From contig QANT01003325.1 of the NCBI GenBank assembly GCA_003254885.1, forward strand, positions 1-64,000: 64,000 nucleotides of DNA, written 5' to 3'. The stretch comes from Purshia tridentata. Lineage: Eukaryota > Streptophyta > Magnoliopsida > Rosales > Rosaceae. The position numbers were made by a program, and so were the translations under genes. Position 1 is the first letter of the stretch; each line of letters begins with the position of its first letter. Under the pieces are notes generated by a model. The model searched no databases, was not told where the DNA came from, and worked only from the letters and a program-made list of their open reading frames with translations. This document shows positions 52,201-64,000 of the stretch, piece by piece.

Positions 52201-55200
52201 AGTCCAGTTATTAGCATCAACTGAGCACTGTGCTGTGTTCCTGTTACTTGCTTCAACAACATTACCAAGGCAACCTGCTTCAACACTACTACTACGTTTC
52301 ATACTTGAGCCACAACCTTCCGATGAGCTTGATGAACTGTTTTGTTCTTTTTTGCGAAAGCCCTCTCTGAGGCGAATCACAGTACTCTGTAAGGCATCTC
52401 TCCTTGCAGCCAATGGGTTTGTTACAGATAAATGACGAGAAACCGAAGCACCCAATAAAACAGATGCTACAACTGCATAACTAATGCAGTGCCCCAAATA
52501 CCTGACAAAAAATGGCAATATCTGTGACAACCAAGAGAAACCAAAATCAGTGACACTGGAATTAATAGTCAAAATAATGGACAAACCAGTAATGGACCCC
52601 AAAGCAAATGAGAAAAATCCGAGATGTGCCAGCAACAAATAATGCCGCAACACGACTTTGAAGGAGTTCGAACCCATACAAGCATGCCCCCATGTTCCAA
52701 TCTACAGCATTACAGATGTGCAAAATTAAATACATGAATCCAAATATAAAGCATGCAAATAGACAAAAAACAAATAACATGGTGGTACAGTTTACCAAGA
52801 ATGATGACAGCAGCTGATGTAATAGCTCCAAGCCAACGTGCCTCCTTTGCAGTCAGGCCATATAAGATTGAGTACACAAGAAGAACTACAAGTGAGCCAA
52901 GGTAAAGAAGCCCAAGATGTGAAGCCCTACATACACATAATGAAATCAGTAAATGAGGACACAAATTGAACAAAACTCTGGCGAAAACTTAAAACCAGAT
53001 GTAAACATGCACTACATATAGGCAGAAATATATTATAAAATTGGAGCCAACCACATATCTCCCTAAAGGAGGGGAACCCTGAACAAAGTCCACAAAGTTT
53101 AATAAGATAAGAAAAAATTCGATAAGGATTATCTAGCCATTTATTGTCTGCGACACATATATGTTCACTATCCCTCTTTATCTGAAATCACAGATTAATG
53201 GAGCAAAATTTTTATAATTAAAGGATGTGAAAGCGGCACAACTATCAAGCATCTTTAAAAAAAGAGAAGGAATGGGGAAAAGAAGAGCTGAAACAACTTC
53301 AGAGATGGACTAGTAATTCCTAACGGATAGCAATGCAAAAGATCCAGCAATAAGTGATGAAATAAAACATGAAAATTAAGGGCCTGCCTGCTAGACTGTC
53401 GAGGATATAGCTCATTAGGGTCTGGTGGTTCTGGTAAACAGGCCACAGGACCCACTTCTATACAATCAGAATAAGCAAATTTGTATGCCTTCCTTACATA
53501 TTCATCGACATCTAAGCCATTCCCTGCACATATTGATATAGAAAAGTTGTACAGAAGGAAAACCAAATGTAAAGAAAAATTGATGGCAGAAATTACAAAT
53601 TATCACTTAAATGAGATAAACTTCTTCCAACAGCGAAGCAGAATGCATTGAAGAAAAACCACACTAAACAAGACAGAAATTCGCAATGTGTACCATTAAA
53701 CACCATTCTACAAATAAAGAGCATGTTGATTGCCAAGGCAATTGCTGATACGCCAAAAAAGAAACCAGAAGGCGAATACCGCTGAGATGCTTTTGAACCA
53801 GCTGTAACATATACAGCACAAAGTTCATAGGCACAGAGTAGGGCAACAGCCAGAAGAAGAAGAATAGCAACAGCCCCTGTTTAAAAAAAATTGTAAAATC
53901 AAGTTTAATACTTACCCCAAAAAAAAAAATTCTATAAAAGACTTATTATAAGAACATGAATATAAAAACTGAAAATCTCATCTTATAAATATTTGAAAAA
54001 GTATTACTAATGTAACTTGATATTTAACATGGCCTTCCAAATATGTGGAAGGTAAGCACTTGACCCATTGAGTATTCATCATTAATTTCCCACCACAACT
54101 ATATTGATTTATAAAATTCCTTTTCATTAGCCATTTCTCTAATGTCCTTCACTTCAGAGGATTAGCAGAAAGCCAGGACAACAGTTGCCCAAGCTCTAAT
54201 GGCATGGTAGCAGCTCAGCCAACAATGTTTGTTCATTTTTAATCTATAATGAACTCATGTATCCCATTACCAACTCACCAACCATATCAGGCCCAAGACC
54301 GAATTGTAATTAAAATAAGAAACCATCTTTTCTTTATGGAATTACCTTGCATGGCTTCATTCTTATTATCTTGAAATTTTCAGGTTTTACTATCTATTTG
54401 TAAAGATTAAACAGTCAGATCAGGGAAAAGAAAGTTAATTTGTCAAACAATATGTAAGGAAATACACACTTGAGCTTTGCCATTGCGTTCGCCACCAAAG
54501 CATGATTGAATAGAAAGCCAGTAGAAGAGCAGTACCAGCCATTATTACAGCCAAGCCAATTATATGTCGATCCAATATTACAACCAACCAGCTTCCCCAT
54601 ATGATCAGTACTAGTACTGGAGAAATGACAAGTATCCATGCAGAGAGAGACAGAAAACCACATACTATATCCAGCTGAGGCCCATGGAAGATATCTGGCC
54701 ATTTCCTGGCAAAGATCCAACTGAAATGACAGATGAAGGTGTTACTATTATACTTGGAGTTAATACAGGCTACGAGAGAGAAGGAAAGATTTTATGCCAA
54801 AAATCAAGAATATTATTTAACAAATCAAGTACATTATTTAACAAATAGGCAACATTAAACAAATAATCATAAATAGCGTAGCTAAGTACATGAACCAACA
54901 TCATTAATATAAACGAACGTGCAGAAGGCTTCCTGAAAACTATGCCATTGTCAGTAGGCCAACTTCCATGCAGATGCAATCAAAAATTAGCGTCTGTCTA
55001 AATTGAGAAAGATATCAGCAGGCAAAAGGAAACTATTTTGGCAATCATTTGTACCCAATAATAGCCAATTCTAAAGTGCCCTGCTGAAAAGCCTCCCTAC
55101 AAAGTTAATAAAATCCTTGTATTTTCTCATCAGCACATGTTTATAATTGACCAAAGAAAACAAAATTATGCAGGTCTAACCGGCATGGTTTACTATAAGC

Positions 55201-55893
55201 TTCAGTTTCCAAATACAACAATAAAAATAAAAATATCTAAAACCAAAATGTATCTATTAAAATATGACAAAGAGACTTCAAGGGGAAGTTAAATAACAAA
55301 AAACCAATAAACATGTGCACTTCCTCACTTCCAATAACAAAAATTTCACTATGTAGCCATATGTGCCCAAGTTTACATTTGAACCCAACGAGTGAGCCAT
55401 GTGTTCTTAAAAGCCTGGGCATTCCTGAGCTCCTAGGGGAATTTTTCAGGAAAAAGGATTTTCCACTGCCCTGTCGATTCTGCCTAGCTCAATTTTCTGA
55501 AACAAAAAACAACTCCCAAAATGCATACTGAATGCAACCATTAGCCTCTATTTTGTAACAGCGTTAAACCCCCAGATTACATTATTTACCAGTGCAACAT
55601 GAAACTAACTGTATACAGTTGTATTCCATATATTAACAAGCAAATTAAGACAACCATAAATTACAATCCAAATACCATAATTTAAAGCAATGCATTTAAT
55701 TATCTTGAGTCTTGGCAAAGATAGTAACTAAAGATTTTCCAAAAATTCGAAAAACTATATGAAATTACCTATAGATCCTCCACGGCCTCCAATTCACAAG
55801 CCATAGTATAGAAAATGAAGCTGAACCCAAAAGAGAGAAAAGGGTCCCTGAAATCACGCAAGCCAGTAGCACGTGACGCTCATCTCCTTCCAT
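40253..55893 (-). CDS. DEK1: DEK1, membrane-anchored phytocalpain
   Basis: Plasma-membrane cysteine protease that sets epidermal/aleurone identity and growth orientation. Thirty exons join in frame to 2160 residues (Arabidopsis 2151): 55893-55769, 54720-54470, 53876-53694, 53523-53388, 52926-52796, 52701-52587, 52501-51475, 51305-51195, 50113-50055, 49419-49257, 48118-47845, 47716-47566, 47428-47317, 47225-47060, 46951-46881, 46761-46670, 46541-46379, 46179-46108, 45503-45126, 45040-44925, 44836-44539, 43801-43482, 43185-42834, 42694-42374, 42286-42182, 42098-41970, 41696-41316, 41220-41083, 40896-40660, 40558-40253. Multiple hydrophobic membrane segments flank a large Ser-rich loop (exon 7). 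A cytosolic linker holds a charged EKEERKWKE region and an LG3-like domain (exons 22-23). The CysPc core has Cys1770 (LGDCWFLSA), His1928 (QGHAYS) and Asn1948 ([11 protein letters not shown]). A C2-like calpain domain ends in KASITLEAL. Intron 4 seems to use a GC donor. The gene appears intact. Confidence 0.97.
48400..48532. mobile_element. short inverted-repeat element in DEK1 intron 10
   Basis: The arm AGAGCTAAAATAG...CCAGAGCA at about 48415-48442 is matched in reverse complement by TGCTCTAGAAATAAAAATTTTAGCT at about 48490-48514, and similarity continues outward. The whole is about 130 bp, non-coding, and could fold into a hairpin. A small MITE or a simple local inverted duplication; ends are approximate. 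Confidence 0.55.
50409..50779. mobile_element. MITE-like element with ~45-bp terminal inverted repeats in DEK1 intron 8
   Basis: The left end GGGCTAATTACAAAGTACCC continues into CTCCCAGGTTGGCTG. The right end is its near-perfect reverse complement, ending GTACTTTGTAATTAGCCCC. Poly-T flanks both sides, possibly the target duplication. Inside, a unit of about 25 bp resembling TTTTTTCAATGTAGTACATA is repeated three to four times at about 50475-50555. No intact coding region. The family is not identified. Confidence 0.8.
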
Positions 55894-56367
55894 GGCTCCC
55901 CTCTCTCACCTACACAACACATGCATCCAAACCCATTTCCCAAATTCCAACTAAGAGAGAACCGACAATAAATCAAATTCAGTAAAAAATAAAAGTTTGT
56001 AAATGCGTTTCGCACCCACTAGGCTGCAATGGCCTAGAAAGGCAGTAGCATGATGGTGTATTCAGGGAAAGAGGGTCATTTTGAAAATGGGTTTTGAAGT
56101 CTGAGACTAGGGTTTGGAGCTGAAATTGGAGCTGAGCATGGAGTGGAAGTGAGGGGCAGCTGAAGAAGAGTGAAAGCCAGGGTTACTGAGTCAACACGAA
56201 CCGAAAGATAGGAAAATAGGGTTTGGTTGGTTAAAGATTTTGGCTTTATCTTTCTTTGGTTTCTCTCACAGATTGTTTCTCAGAGAAAGAGGGAGAAAGA
56301 GTAAAGATTAAAACCCTACTGAATACTGATATCTTTGTGTGAACTGTGAAGTGAAAAAGGGAACTTT

Positions 56368-56398
<31 letters not shown>

Positions 56399-58211
56399 CA
56401 AGATAAAAATAAAAATTATTTAGGACAGTCACAGTGGCTATAAAATAACAGCTATCCTGTGCCCTTGGGGAAATTACACCCACACATGGACTATGCGCGT
56501 GTGTTAACGTGCCAATTGGGTAATAGAGGTTTGCTTGAGTGTACTTGGGAGGTGAACTCAGCAACTTTGGTGTGAGAGTGAGACTGGAATTCTCGTATGT
56601 GCACATGTATGAATTTCTCTTCTCACCATTATTCAGACAAGAAAATAAAGTATTATTTCAATAATTTACCACATTTATGATTTTAATATTTTAAGAGTCA
56701 AGATTGTTGCCATGGGAGTGATTTCTTGGATTAGTAGGTGTAGAATAATGTCTCCCCCACTACAGTATTTGTTTAATTAGGTAAAGAATTAGGAAGGTGG
56801 ATTTTTTTATATTTTTTATTCTTATAAATTGACTTGTAGCCAGATTGGTGTTCAATCTACCCTTGACAGAGAGTAACTTTGTTTTAGCACTAGCTGACTG
56901 TAAAACAAGGTGTTTACTGTTTACTGTGCCAAATCAAATCAAATGTAAACCAATCCAATCCTATTTCAACTACAAGAGCTCGGAGCTCAACAATGATGTC
57001 CGGTTTTTTCCAAGTTGGTAAAGAATTAGCAAAAGCCTTCATGCCAGGGGATACTTACATGATGTTGCGCACTGGAGTATGGGTCATTAGGACACCCAAA
57101 ACTCCTCCTGTTATTGATAATACGACATGTTGAGCGATACGGGCTTCAGAAATTGTTAGGCCTAATGCCTTGGCCCAAAACCCAGTCTGTTATTACACCC
57201 CAGGCTTCGGCCTTCTCTGTACCAAAAAGCAACAACAATACCCCTTTCTCATAGCACTGTTGTACAGCAAATTGTAATCCATACATGGGATTAAAAACCA
57301 TGCCAAATTCAAAAGGAAGATAATGCTGGAGGGACTGGAACACAAGTTTAAATTAATTTGCTTCTCCCACCACAATAAATCCTCACAGTTCCAAACCAGG
57401 TGGCAAGAACACAAGTCTTCCAGCATTATTAGTTGGCTGAAAAGACTCTAACCTCAATGTGACAATGGTCTTATAAAAATTCATTTAGCTTTAGAAACCC
57501 TTTTAGTCATGGAATCTAAGTCGGAAGATGTTTTAGAATAATGGGATTTCCAAGAGGGGCTGCATTATCGATCTGTTGAACGCTAAATGGCTCTCGGTGG
57601 GTGCTAGTGTTTGTCTGTGGGGTTTCTAATTAGCTAAGAAAAGGTGATGCAGATGATGCACCACCACAACAATAAATAATGACTGTCATCCACTCACATC
57701 ACATGCAAATCTCATCCAAACTACTTTTCCAAAGAGCATATTCTTCACGGCACCCCATCCCACCCCACCCACCCCCCACCGAAATCTTAGTTTGATTTCA
57801 AAGTGCTTGGAACAATAAAAGTAACCCTTTCCAAGCAAAACAGAAGCAGAATCTGCAATATTTTACAGTGCTTTTGCTCAACATTAGGACCCGAAACTCA
57901 TTCATTCACTAACAAGCCACTCCAAGAGAGGAGCATACAAACAAATAGAATACAAGGCGAATTATAAAAGGCCTGTTTCTTTAGGCTTTTGAGAAACTTG
58001 GCCACCTTCACATCCACTTACATGGAGCTAGATTCTATTACTAAAAAACAAAGAGTCAAAACTTCCCACTACAGAAGCCAGATGGGTCACATGTACTAGC
58101 CCAACCTAAGAGTGAAAAAGGGTATACAAAGGAGAAAAGGTATTACACTAGTTTGAATGATACATAGGAAAAGTAGAGGGTGAAATGATGGGTTCTTTTT
58201 CTTTTTTAATT
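55894..58211. other. DEK1 promoter/5' UTR and neprosin-gene 3' flank
   Basis: A GA microsatellite lies at about 56377-56398 near the probable DEK1 5' UTR. At 57146-57426 two overlapping minus-strand frames include LPFEFGMVFNPMYGLQFAVQ; they look more protein-like than their surroundings, but I cannot assign them. A C-rich run (CCCCACCC) occurs near 57760. No gene is supported. Confidence 0.45.
56377..56398. repeat. GA microsatellite upstream of DEK1
   Basis: About eleven GA units, roughly 490 bp upstream of the DEK1 start codon. Confidence 0.85.
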
Positions 58212-61118
58212 TCATGGGCAATTTGGGTTTCTACCCGGGCCTCCATAGTAAAAGTAATGACCCCAATCCCCATTACTGCCGATTTGCACATCATAGCAGT
58301 TTGATTGCTCGGTGAAGGTGCCCAACCCTTTGGGGGCCTTGAGATTATTAGAGCTATCAACAACTTGAATATTCCTGAAATAACTTGCCTTCCCAAACCC
58401 CTCCTCAGGAAAACGTCCACTGCCCATTTGAGTTGAGGTGTGCTCCCCTTCAGACTCTGAATTTACAACCTCACCTCCCCACTCAATCATCGAAGCACTG
58501 TCCGCCAAGTACGAGAATAGGAAAGAAGGCCAATAACCCAACACATAGTCATTGCCGAATTGCATCCACCAATGCCCCTCCTTTGGATCCTACACAATAG
58601 AAAAGCTTTCCCAAGTGAATTATAAAGAATGATAAATAAAAGTGATTTACCTCATTAAGGAGGTGTACACCTAGTAATCTACTAGTTTAGTACAAGGGGA
58701 GCATAAGTGAAACAGTGCAAAGCTAGAATTGAGTGACAAGATATCTTGCTCCGTGACATGCATGAAATAAAAGGAAAGTTTGGAACTTGTCAATGTCTGC
58801 TTTAGCTACAGGGAGTCTTATCAGCGATCAAAAGAAAATGCCAAAAGATTCTTAGCATCTGAACTGCAATGATTTTCTGACCCCCTCCCCCCCCAAAACA
58901 ACCCCAAAACCTTCAAAAAAATTCATCCAAGCTCACATGCCTCCCTCAGCAGTGAATCGATCAGCTTCATTTTTCCTTTTGGACTCTTACATCATACTAT
59001 ATTATGTGGTCTAATCCAATATTGGGCTTTGGCTTTTACCTTCCAGACGAGTATACTGATATCGTATTGCGAACCACGTAAGCCCGATACAGGAGAGATG
59101 CTTGCACCCATTGCTATTTCACTGTTGATTTGAATAAAGCCTGAGCACAGGAGATTGTAGCAGCCAGTGGCTTGATAAGCGTCACTCTGCAATATAGTCA
59201 TAGAGAGGAAATGTGCAAGGAAACCCATTAACATAACCATCAAAATTGGGAAAAATATGCAAACCCAAGAAATATGAGGAGATTTCTTAGAAGCTTACAG
59301 TCCAGTAAGTAAACAGTCTTGTGTTGTTGTCACCATAGAGGTCTGGGCTGACCTGTTGCCATGCACAACCAAGTATCAGGATCAATAATTTAAGTTTAAA
59401 TAAATAACTTGGTAAATTTGGGCTCAATTATTTTTGGCCTTGGTGATTAAAGTGAATAAAATGATACCTGCCAACCAGCTTCAATGCTGTTCAGATCTTC
59501 ACCAAAAGACCCTCCTAATATCCACAGTTGAGACAAGCTGAATTCATTAGGCTGTTGTATCTTGGGCTCCCAGACATTTATGGTTGCTTTTGCTCCATAA
59601 TACTTATCTCCATTGACATAAGCTATTGCATGCTAACCACCCCCAAAAGAAAACAAAGAAACAAAGCAAAGAGATCAGTAAAAACAGAATCCAGAAAGCA
59701 AAGAAAAATAGAAGTTAAAAGACGATAGACACTTCAGTTCTTTCATTGTAAAAAATTTACCTGATGACCACTCTCATTGACAAGATCAGGATCTGCTGAC
59801 TTTGGTATGGTTCTGTGCTTCTTCTTGCCATACGTTTTGACTGAACTTGCCCTCAGAATATCATCTTTCTTCGTTCTCCTTACGGGTATAGTATCTTCAG
59901 GGCATCTACCACTCCCCTGCCACAGCTGGACTAATGGTTTTGAACTTTCTTTGGGTTTTTCATTTATCTTGTTCACATCAAATAATCCTTCGGGGTGGTA
60001 GTTAGGCCTCATCTAACAAACCAAACAAAACCCAGTAAAGTTAGAAGCATGGCATAAAATAAAAAATAAACAAAATTTGTCAACAAAAAAGATGCATAAT
60101 TGAGGAAAATATGATGGACCTGGATTTTGTGGTCTTTGAGGAAAGGGTGATCAAAAGCAGGTTGCTGAGAGATATGAACACAGTCTATTATATCCCCATC
60201 TGGGCTCTGATAATCATCACAAATAGGAAGAGTCGCGTGTGAGATCTTACGGCAAAAAGCAGTGCACATTTATGTAAACAAAAAGCTTGCTAACTATTAA
60301 TAATCAAGAAATTACATTCAAGGCTGAGATAACTAAACTAGAGCAAAATAGTCGGTGCATTGATGTTATGCCCGGTCACTGAAACAATGTTGTATGGAAA
60401 CAAACGAGGCTTAATTTCACAGTATTGCTTCAAATTAATTTTTTTTTCATTTTGCTGATTTCTTTTACTGCTTCAGTGACTCCCTCAAAAAATGAAATCA
60501 TTGCAGAGTGAGAGAAATGAGAAATTAATCACAAAATCATTGCTTTCTTTTTTGAAATTATAATAATAAAACTTCTGCGAAAAAATTGGTTAAAATCATA
60601 TAACAGGACTGAAGCACAGAAGAAACCCATTTGCACTTACACCCCTGTTGGCTACTGAGAAAAGAAGAAAAAATAAACACCTTCTCAGTATTAAATACAT
60701 CAATATTTATACAAAAAACGATGAACCACACTAAATCAACACAAACGGAAAATATATATTTTCTTCACTATCTTTCACTTTTCACCACTTTCCCCGCAAC
60801 CTAACGGAGAGTGAACAAAACAAAAGCAAGAAAGCACACCACAAGAAAGTTTTTTCCTTTTTTTTTTTTTTTTTGTCAAACACACCGAAAGAAAGTTGAA
60901 TGAAGAAAGAAGAATGCAAAGGGAAGAGGGAAAAAATAAACCTTGATGCTTTTCACGGCGGGCTTGTTCAAGCGGTTGAGGTGCTTCTGGACATCAAGCT
61001 TCTGCTTTGATGAAGCAGTCAATCTGGCAGCACAAGATAGCGAGACCAAGCTCCATAAGCAAAGAAGCAGTGCTAGAGCTCTCCTTGACCTCCCTCTGCT
61101 AAACTGAGCTAAACCCAT
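58212..61118 (-). CDS. neprosin-family secreted protein (DUF4409 + DUF239)
   Basis: Putative secreted glutamic prolyl endopeptidase of the neprosin family, often annotated carboxyl-terminal peptidase; the physiological substrate is unknown. Seven exons join in frame: 61118-60942, 60206-60120, 60012-59761, 59632-59468, 59352-59299, 59186-59040, 58589-58212, giving 419 residues. Residues 1-31 form a signal peptide with a Leu-rich core. The activation-peptide-like domain (DUF4409) follows, with DGDIIDCVHISQQPAFDHP and a basic linker. The DUF239 domain has HAIAYVNGDKYYGAKA, IEAGWQVSPDLYGD and WGGEVVN. The two Glu residues that align with the neprosin catalytic pair are Glu223 (IEAGW) and Glu334 (WGGEV). 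An in-frame ATG 54 nt upstream (61172) would add 18 residues; 61118 better fits a signal peptide start. Adjacent to DEK1 as in Arabidopsis (At1g55360). Confidence 0.92.
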
Positions 61119-61371
61119 TTGGTAAACCCACCAAACAAAGACCCAAAAACTCAAAAAGCAGAGCTCTCTCACAGTGCTTCACTACACACTAACACTACAC
61201 AGACCCAGACCCAGTAGTGTTGGTTAGGAGCTCAAGCACATTGATCATCACCAACCACAGACCTCTCTCTCTCTCTCTCGCTCTCGGTCCTCTAAAGCCC
61301 AAATGAATCAACTTTGCAGGGTGAGGTGCTTCTGCTTCAACACAAAAATCCAATAAAACTGCTCAGTGCCC

Positions 61372-61408
<37 letters not shown>

Positions 61409-64000
61409 AAGAACCCACTTTGTCACTTTGTCGTTTTGTTTCTCTACTTTCACATTTCAAGAACTGCAGATTTCTTTCTTTCTTGTCATTTTCCTTTTAC
61501 TTTTCTTTCATTAATTAACAATGCCCCTATCTTTCTCTCTCTAAAATTAACTTATTCTTTCTCTCTCTTCTTTACAATTTTTTGAGCTTTTTGCACGAGC
61601 ACGAGGGGTAAAAAGGAGTTTATCCGTATAATAAGTTTAAGTAGTTAGTTAGAAAAGTTTTTTAAAAATTTATAACATAACATAATTTTGAATATAAGTA
61701 CAAAATCAACATTAAAATGATCAAAATCCAAATAGTAGATGTCATTGGTTCCAAGTTCCAACCTTTACAAATGAAAAAATATTGAATTGTCATTTTTTTA
61801 CTCTCCGGTGATGTTCGAAATTTTTCAAATTTTTTATGATTAATAGTGGATCGATCAATGTTGTAGAAATTTTACACTTAATATTATCTAAAACTAATTG
61901 TTTATTATAAGATGTAAACTATAAAACCTAAATTTAAGATTATAATTCTGGAATTTCAATCGATATGAATATGGTGTGATTACCCCTACAAGATCCCATT
62001 TTTTTTTCCTTTTTTTATATGCCCTACAAGATTCAGTTTGTTCTGTCGTTTGGGAAGCCTTCTCTTTGGAAGGTCCATAAGACATCTTTCCAGTTTCCTA
62101 TTTTGTCCTTCTCATTCAAAAGAGAAGCCTCATCACATTTACCAAATTGCCCATATTTTTATTCTGCTAATTGTACCCCAACCCAACCCCATTACAAAAT
62201 AAAAAACAAAGATAAGTATTTGTGTATATTCTGTTTTATGGGTTGCCAACTTATGAGCATTTTATATGGCTGGTGATGACTCATGAGAATCGAGATGTGG
62301 CCTATCATTGAAGGGTTGATTTCATGTTTGGAATCGAGTGAGTTATTTGGTGTTAGTGGGGTCCTAAATAAGGGAATAATTGCATTTTTCATAGGAAAAT
62401 AATACCATTTTTTTAATTTCATTTAATGGAATCCAATGGAAATTGATTATGAATTTATGACCACCCAAAAAACTTATTTTAGGGAAAAAAAAAGAGTTAT
62501 GACTTCTGAGGGAATCGTTTACACCGTGGCGTCTCATCCACGATCATGTTTTTTTGTTATTCTGGACAAAGATTCTTATATTCCAATATTTTTTATTTAA
62601 TGCCACTAGCCATTGCTCACTAGCATAATACTTAAATAATACATTTGAATGAATATTTATTGAATATTAATTAAGATACTCAGCACAATGGTCCACTGAC
62701 CCCATTTAATATGTTCAACCATGGAAAGCACAATTTTCCAAATCATAAAATATGACAATATTCTTGTGAAAAATGGCGCAGTACATAATTTTCATATTGA
62801 GACTATTTTTTCTGAACAACGTCATCTCCGAATAGTGTTCACATTAATGTACATCAGAGATGGGAGATTTTATGCAATTAGCCTTTTTACTGAGTTATCA
62901 ATTTTTTGACCATTATTTGAAAAGGTTTACAATTTTGAAAGTCATTTTTTAATTCAATTACCCATGTGTTGATGATGATCAAAATAATGATCAATTGATC
63001 ATGGTTGTCAAGACAATGGTCGTGATGATCTATGAGTTTAATCACCATCATTGAATGATAATTTAGCACAAAAACAATTTAGAAAAATTCCCTAGACATT
63101 ATCTGTTTAGTTCAAGTTTTAAAAATTTAATAATGAAAAATTAATTTCATTCTCACATTTGATAAGCCTAAAAATGAAATAATGTAGTACTTGTTTGACC
63201 ATGTAATGTTTTTATTATGTGAAGTATAAGCAATAGGCAATGGCATCCATGGTTGAGTGCAATCTGTCTTTGCAGGGCACATGACAATTATTGTCATCTC
63301 AAACCCAAATACTCAATAATTATATCATAAATTAATAAAATGAGGGAAGCATTCTCTGCCTTTCTAGCTTTTTCCTTAGTCCACCACCATATCACCACCA
63401 TTCACCACCAACCTTTATTTAAAAACCTTAATTTGCACTAACTTATTCGTCACTAATCACAATTAAGTAAATTTATTATTAAATAAGTCATATTCTGCTG
63501 CCTACCAGAAGCAGAGAGATAATCTGACAATCAAGTAGAATATTGCATGAGCCATATACACTCCGCCTGTGAAACAGTCCACGGGGGAAGGTTTCGAGGG
63601 CATGAACACTGCATTTACCCAGAGAGATAATTATTTATTTTTTTGGCCAAGACAAGACCCATCCATAGAGATAATTATAATCAATTTCTTTACACGTTGT
63701 TTTGTCATTTCATATAATTATCTCCCCAAAGTAGATTTTAAAGCATTTGAAATGTTGGCATGCAAGATTGCCCACATTGTGCCACTTCTGTCCCTGTTTT
63801 TTCACTAAATGTCGCCATAGTCATTGCCATGTGTCGAATATTAATTAGATTTTTAACGTAGTGTGTGTATGTGTATTTAAATAATGAAGTATGACCCGGA
63901 GCCATCGGTCCACATTGGTCTTGAACAATGAAGACCCGTGCGGTTGCATCAGCGACCGTACACGTGTAGAAAGAAGGCAGTGAGGGCGCCCGTGAGCAGA
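61119..64000. other. neprosin-gene promoter and intergenic DNA to the window end
   Basis: CT-rich sequence lies at 61260-61410, then strongly AT-rich DNA. No open frame with recognisable motifs and no repeat family was identified. The last 150 bases are GC-richer and could approach another gene, but nothing can be assigned. Confidence 0.45.
61375..61407. repeat. CT microsatellite in the neprosin 5' region
   Basis: About fifteen CT units, with a second interrupted run of about nine units at 61263-61284. Both lie within 300 bp upstream of the start codon, probably in the 5' UTR or core promoter. Confidence 0.9.

Overview
This is a 64 kb stretch of nuclear plant DNA. It has AT-rich intergenic sequence, many short introns with GT/AG borders, organelle-targeted proteins, a plant AP2/ERF factor, an arabinogalactan peptide and DEK1, the calpain found only in land plants and their relatives. 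A eudicot, probably a rosid tree such as a Rosaceae species, is my inference from protein similarity and compact gene spacing; nothing in the sequence names the species.

Layout. At 0.2-0.35 kb lies one possible first exon with no visible continuation. At 1.7-3.7 kb (-) is an organellar peptidyl-tRNA hydrolase. At 5.1-12.6 kb (+) is importin-5/importin beta-3, with a LINE fragment in intron 5. At 14.1-15.0 kb (+) is a single-exon RAP2.11-like ERF. At 15.9-18.5 kb (-) is alpha-tubulin. At 22.0-24.7 kb (+) is the mitochondrial dicarboxylate/tricarboxylate carrier. At 26.5-30.2 kb (-) is an organellar elongation factor P. At 31.7-31.9 kb (-) is an arabinogalactan peptide. At 33.9-35.0 kb (-) is a decayed copy of the NEP1/EMG1 rRNA methyltransferase gene. 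At 36.8-38.2 kb (+) is a DUF1639 gene. At 40.3-55.9 kb (-) is DEK1 in 30 coding exons. At 58.2-61.1 kb (-) is a neprosin-family (DUF4409+DUF239) gene. The last 2.9 kb looks intergenic.

For the intact multi-exon genes I joined exons by hand at splice sites. All keep frame and give plausible family lengths: 217, 1115, 450, 299, 255, 214, 2160 and 419 residues. From memory of Arabidopsis gene order, the first five genes match the At5g19830-At5g19760 block. AGP peptide, DUF1639, DEK1 and neprosin match At1g55330-At1g55360. The window therefore appears to join two blocks that are separate in Arabidopsis, with EF-P at the junction.

The genes are mostly housekeeping and developmental: organelle translation (PTH, EF-P), nuclear import, cytoskeleton, mitochondrial transport and epidermal/cell-wall development (AGP, DEK1). 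They do not form one pathway. I see no novel multi-gene system. The points most worth checking are two GC-AG introns, a 14-nt exon, an arginine at the EF-P modification site, the NEP1 pseudogene and three foldback elements.
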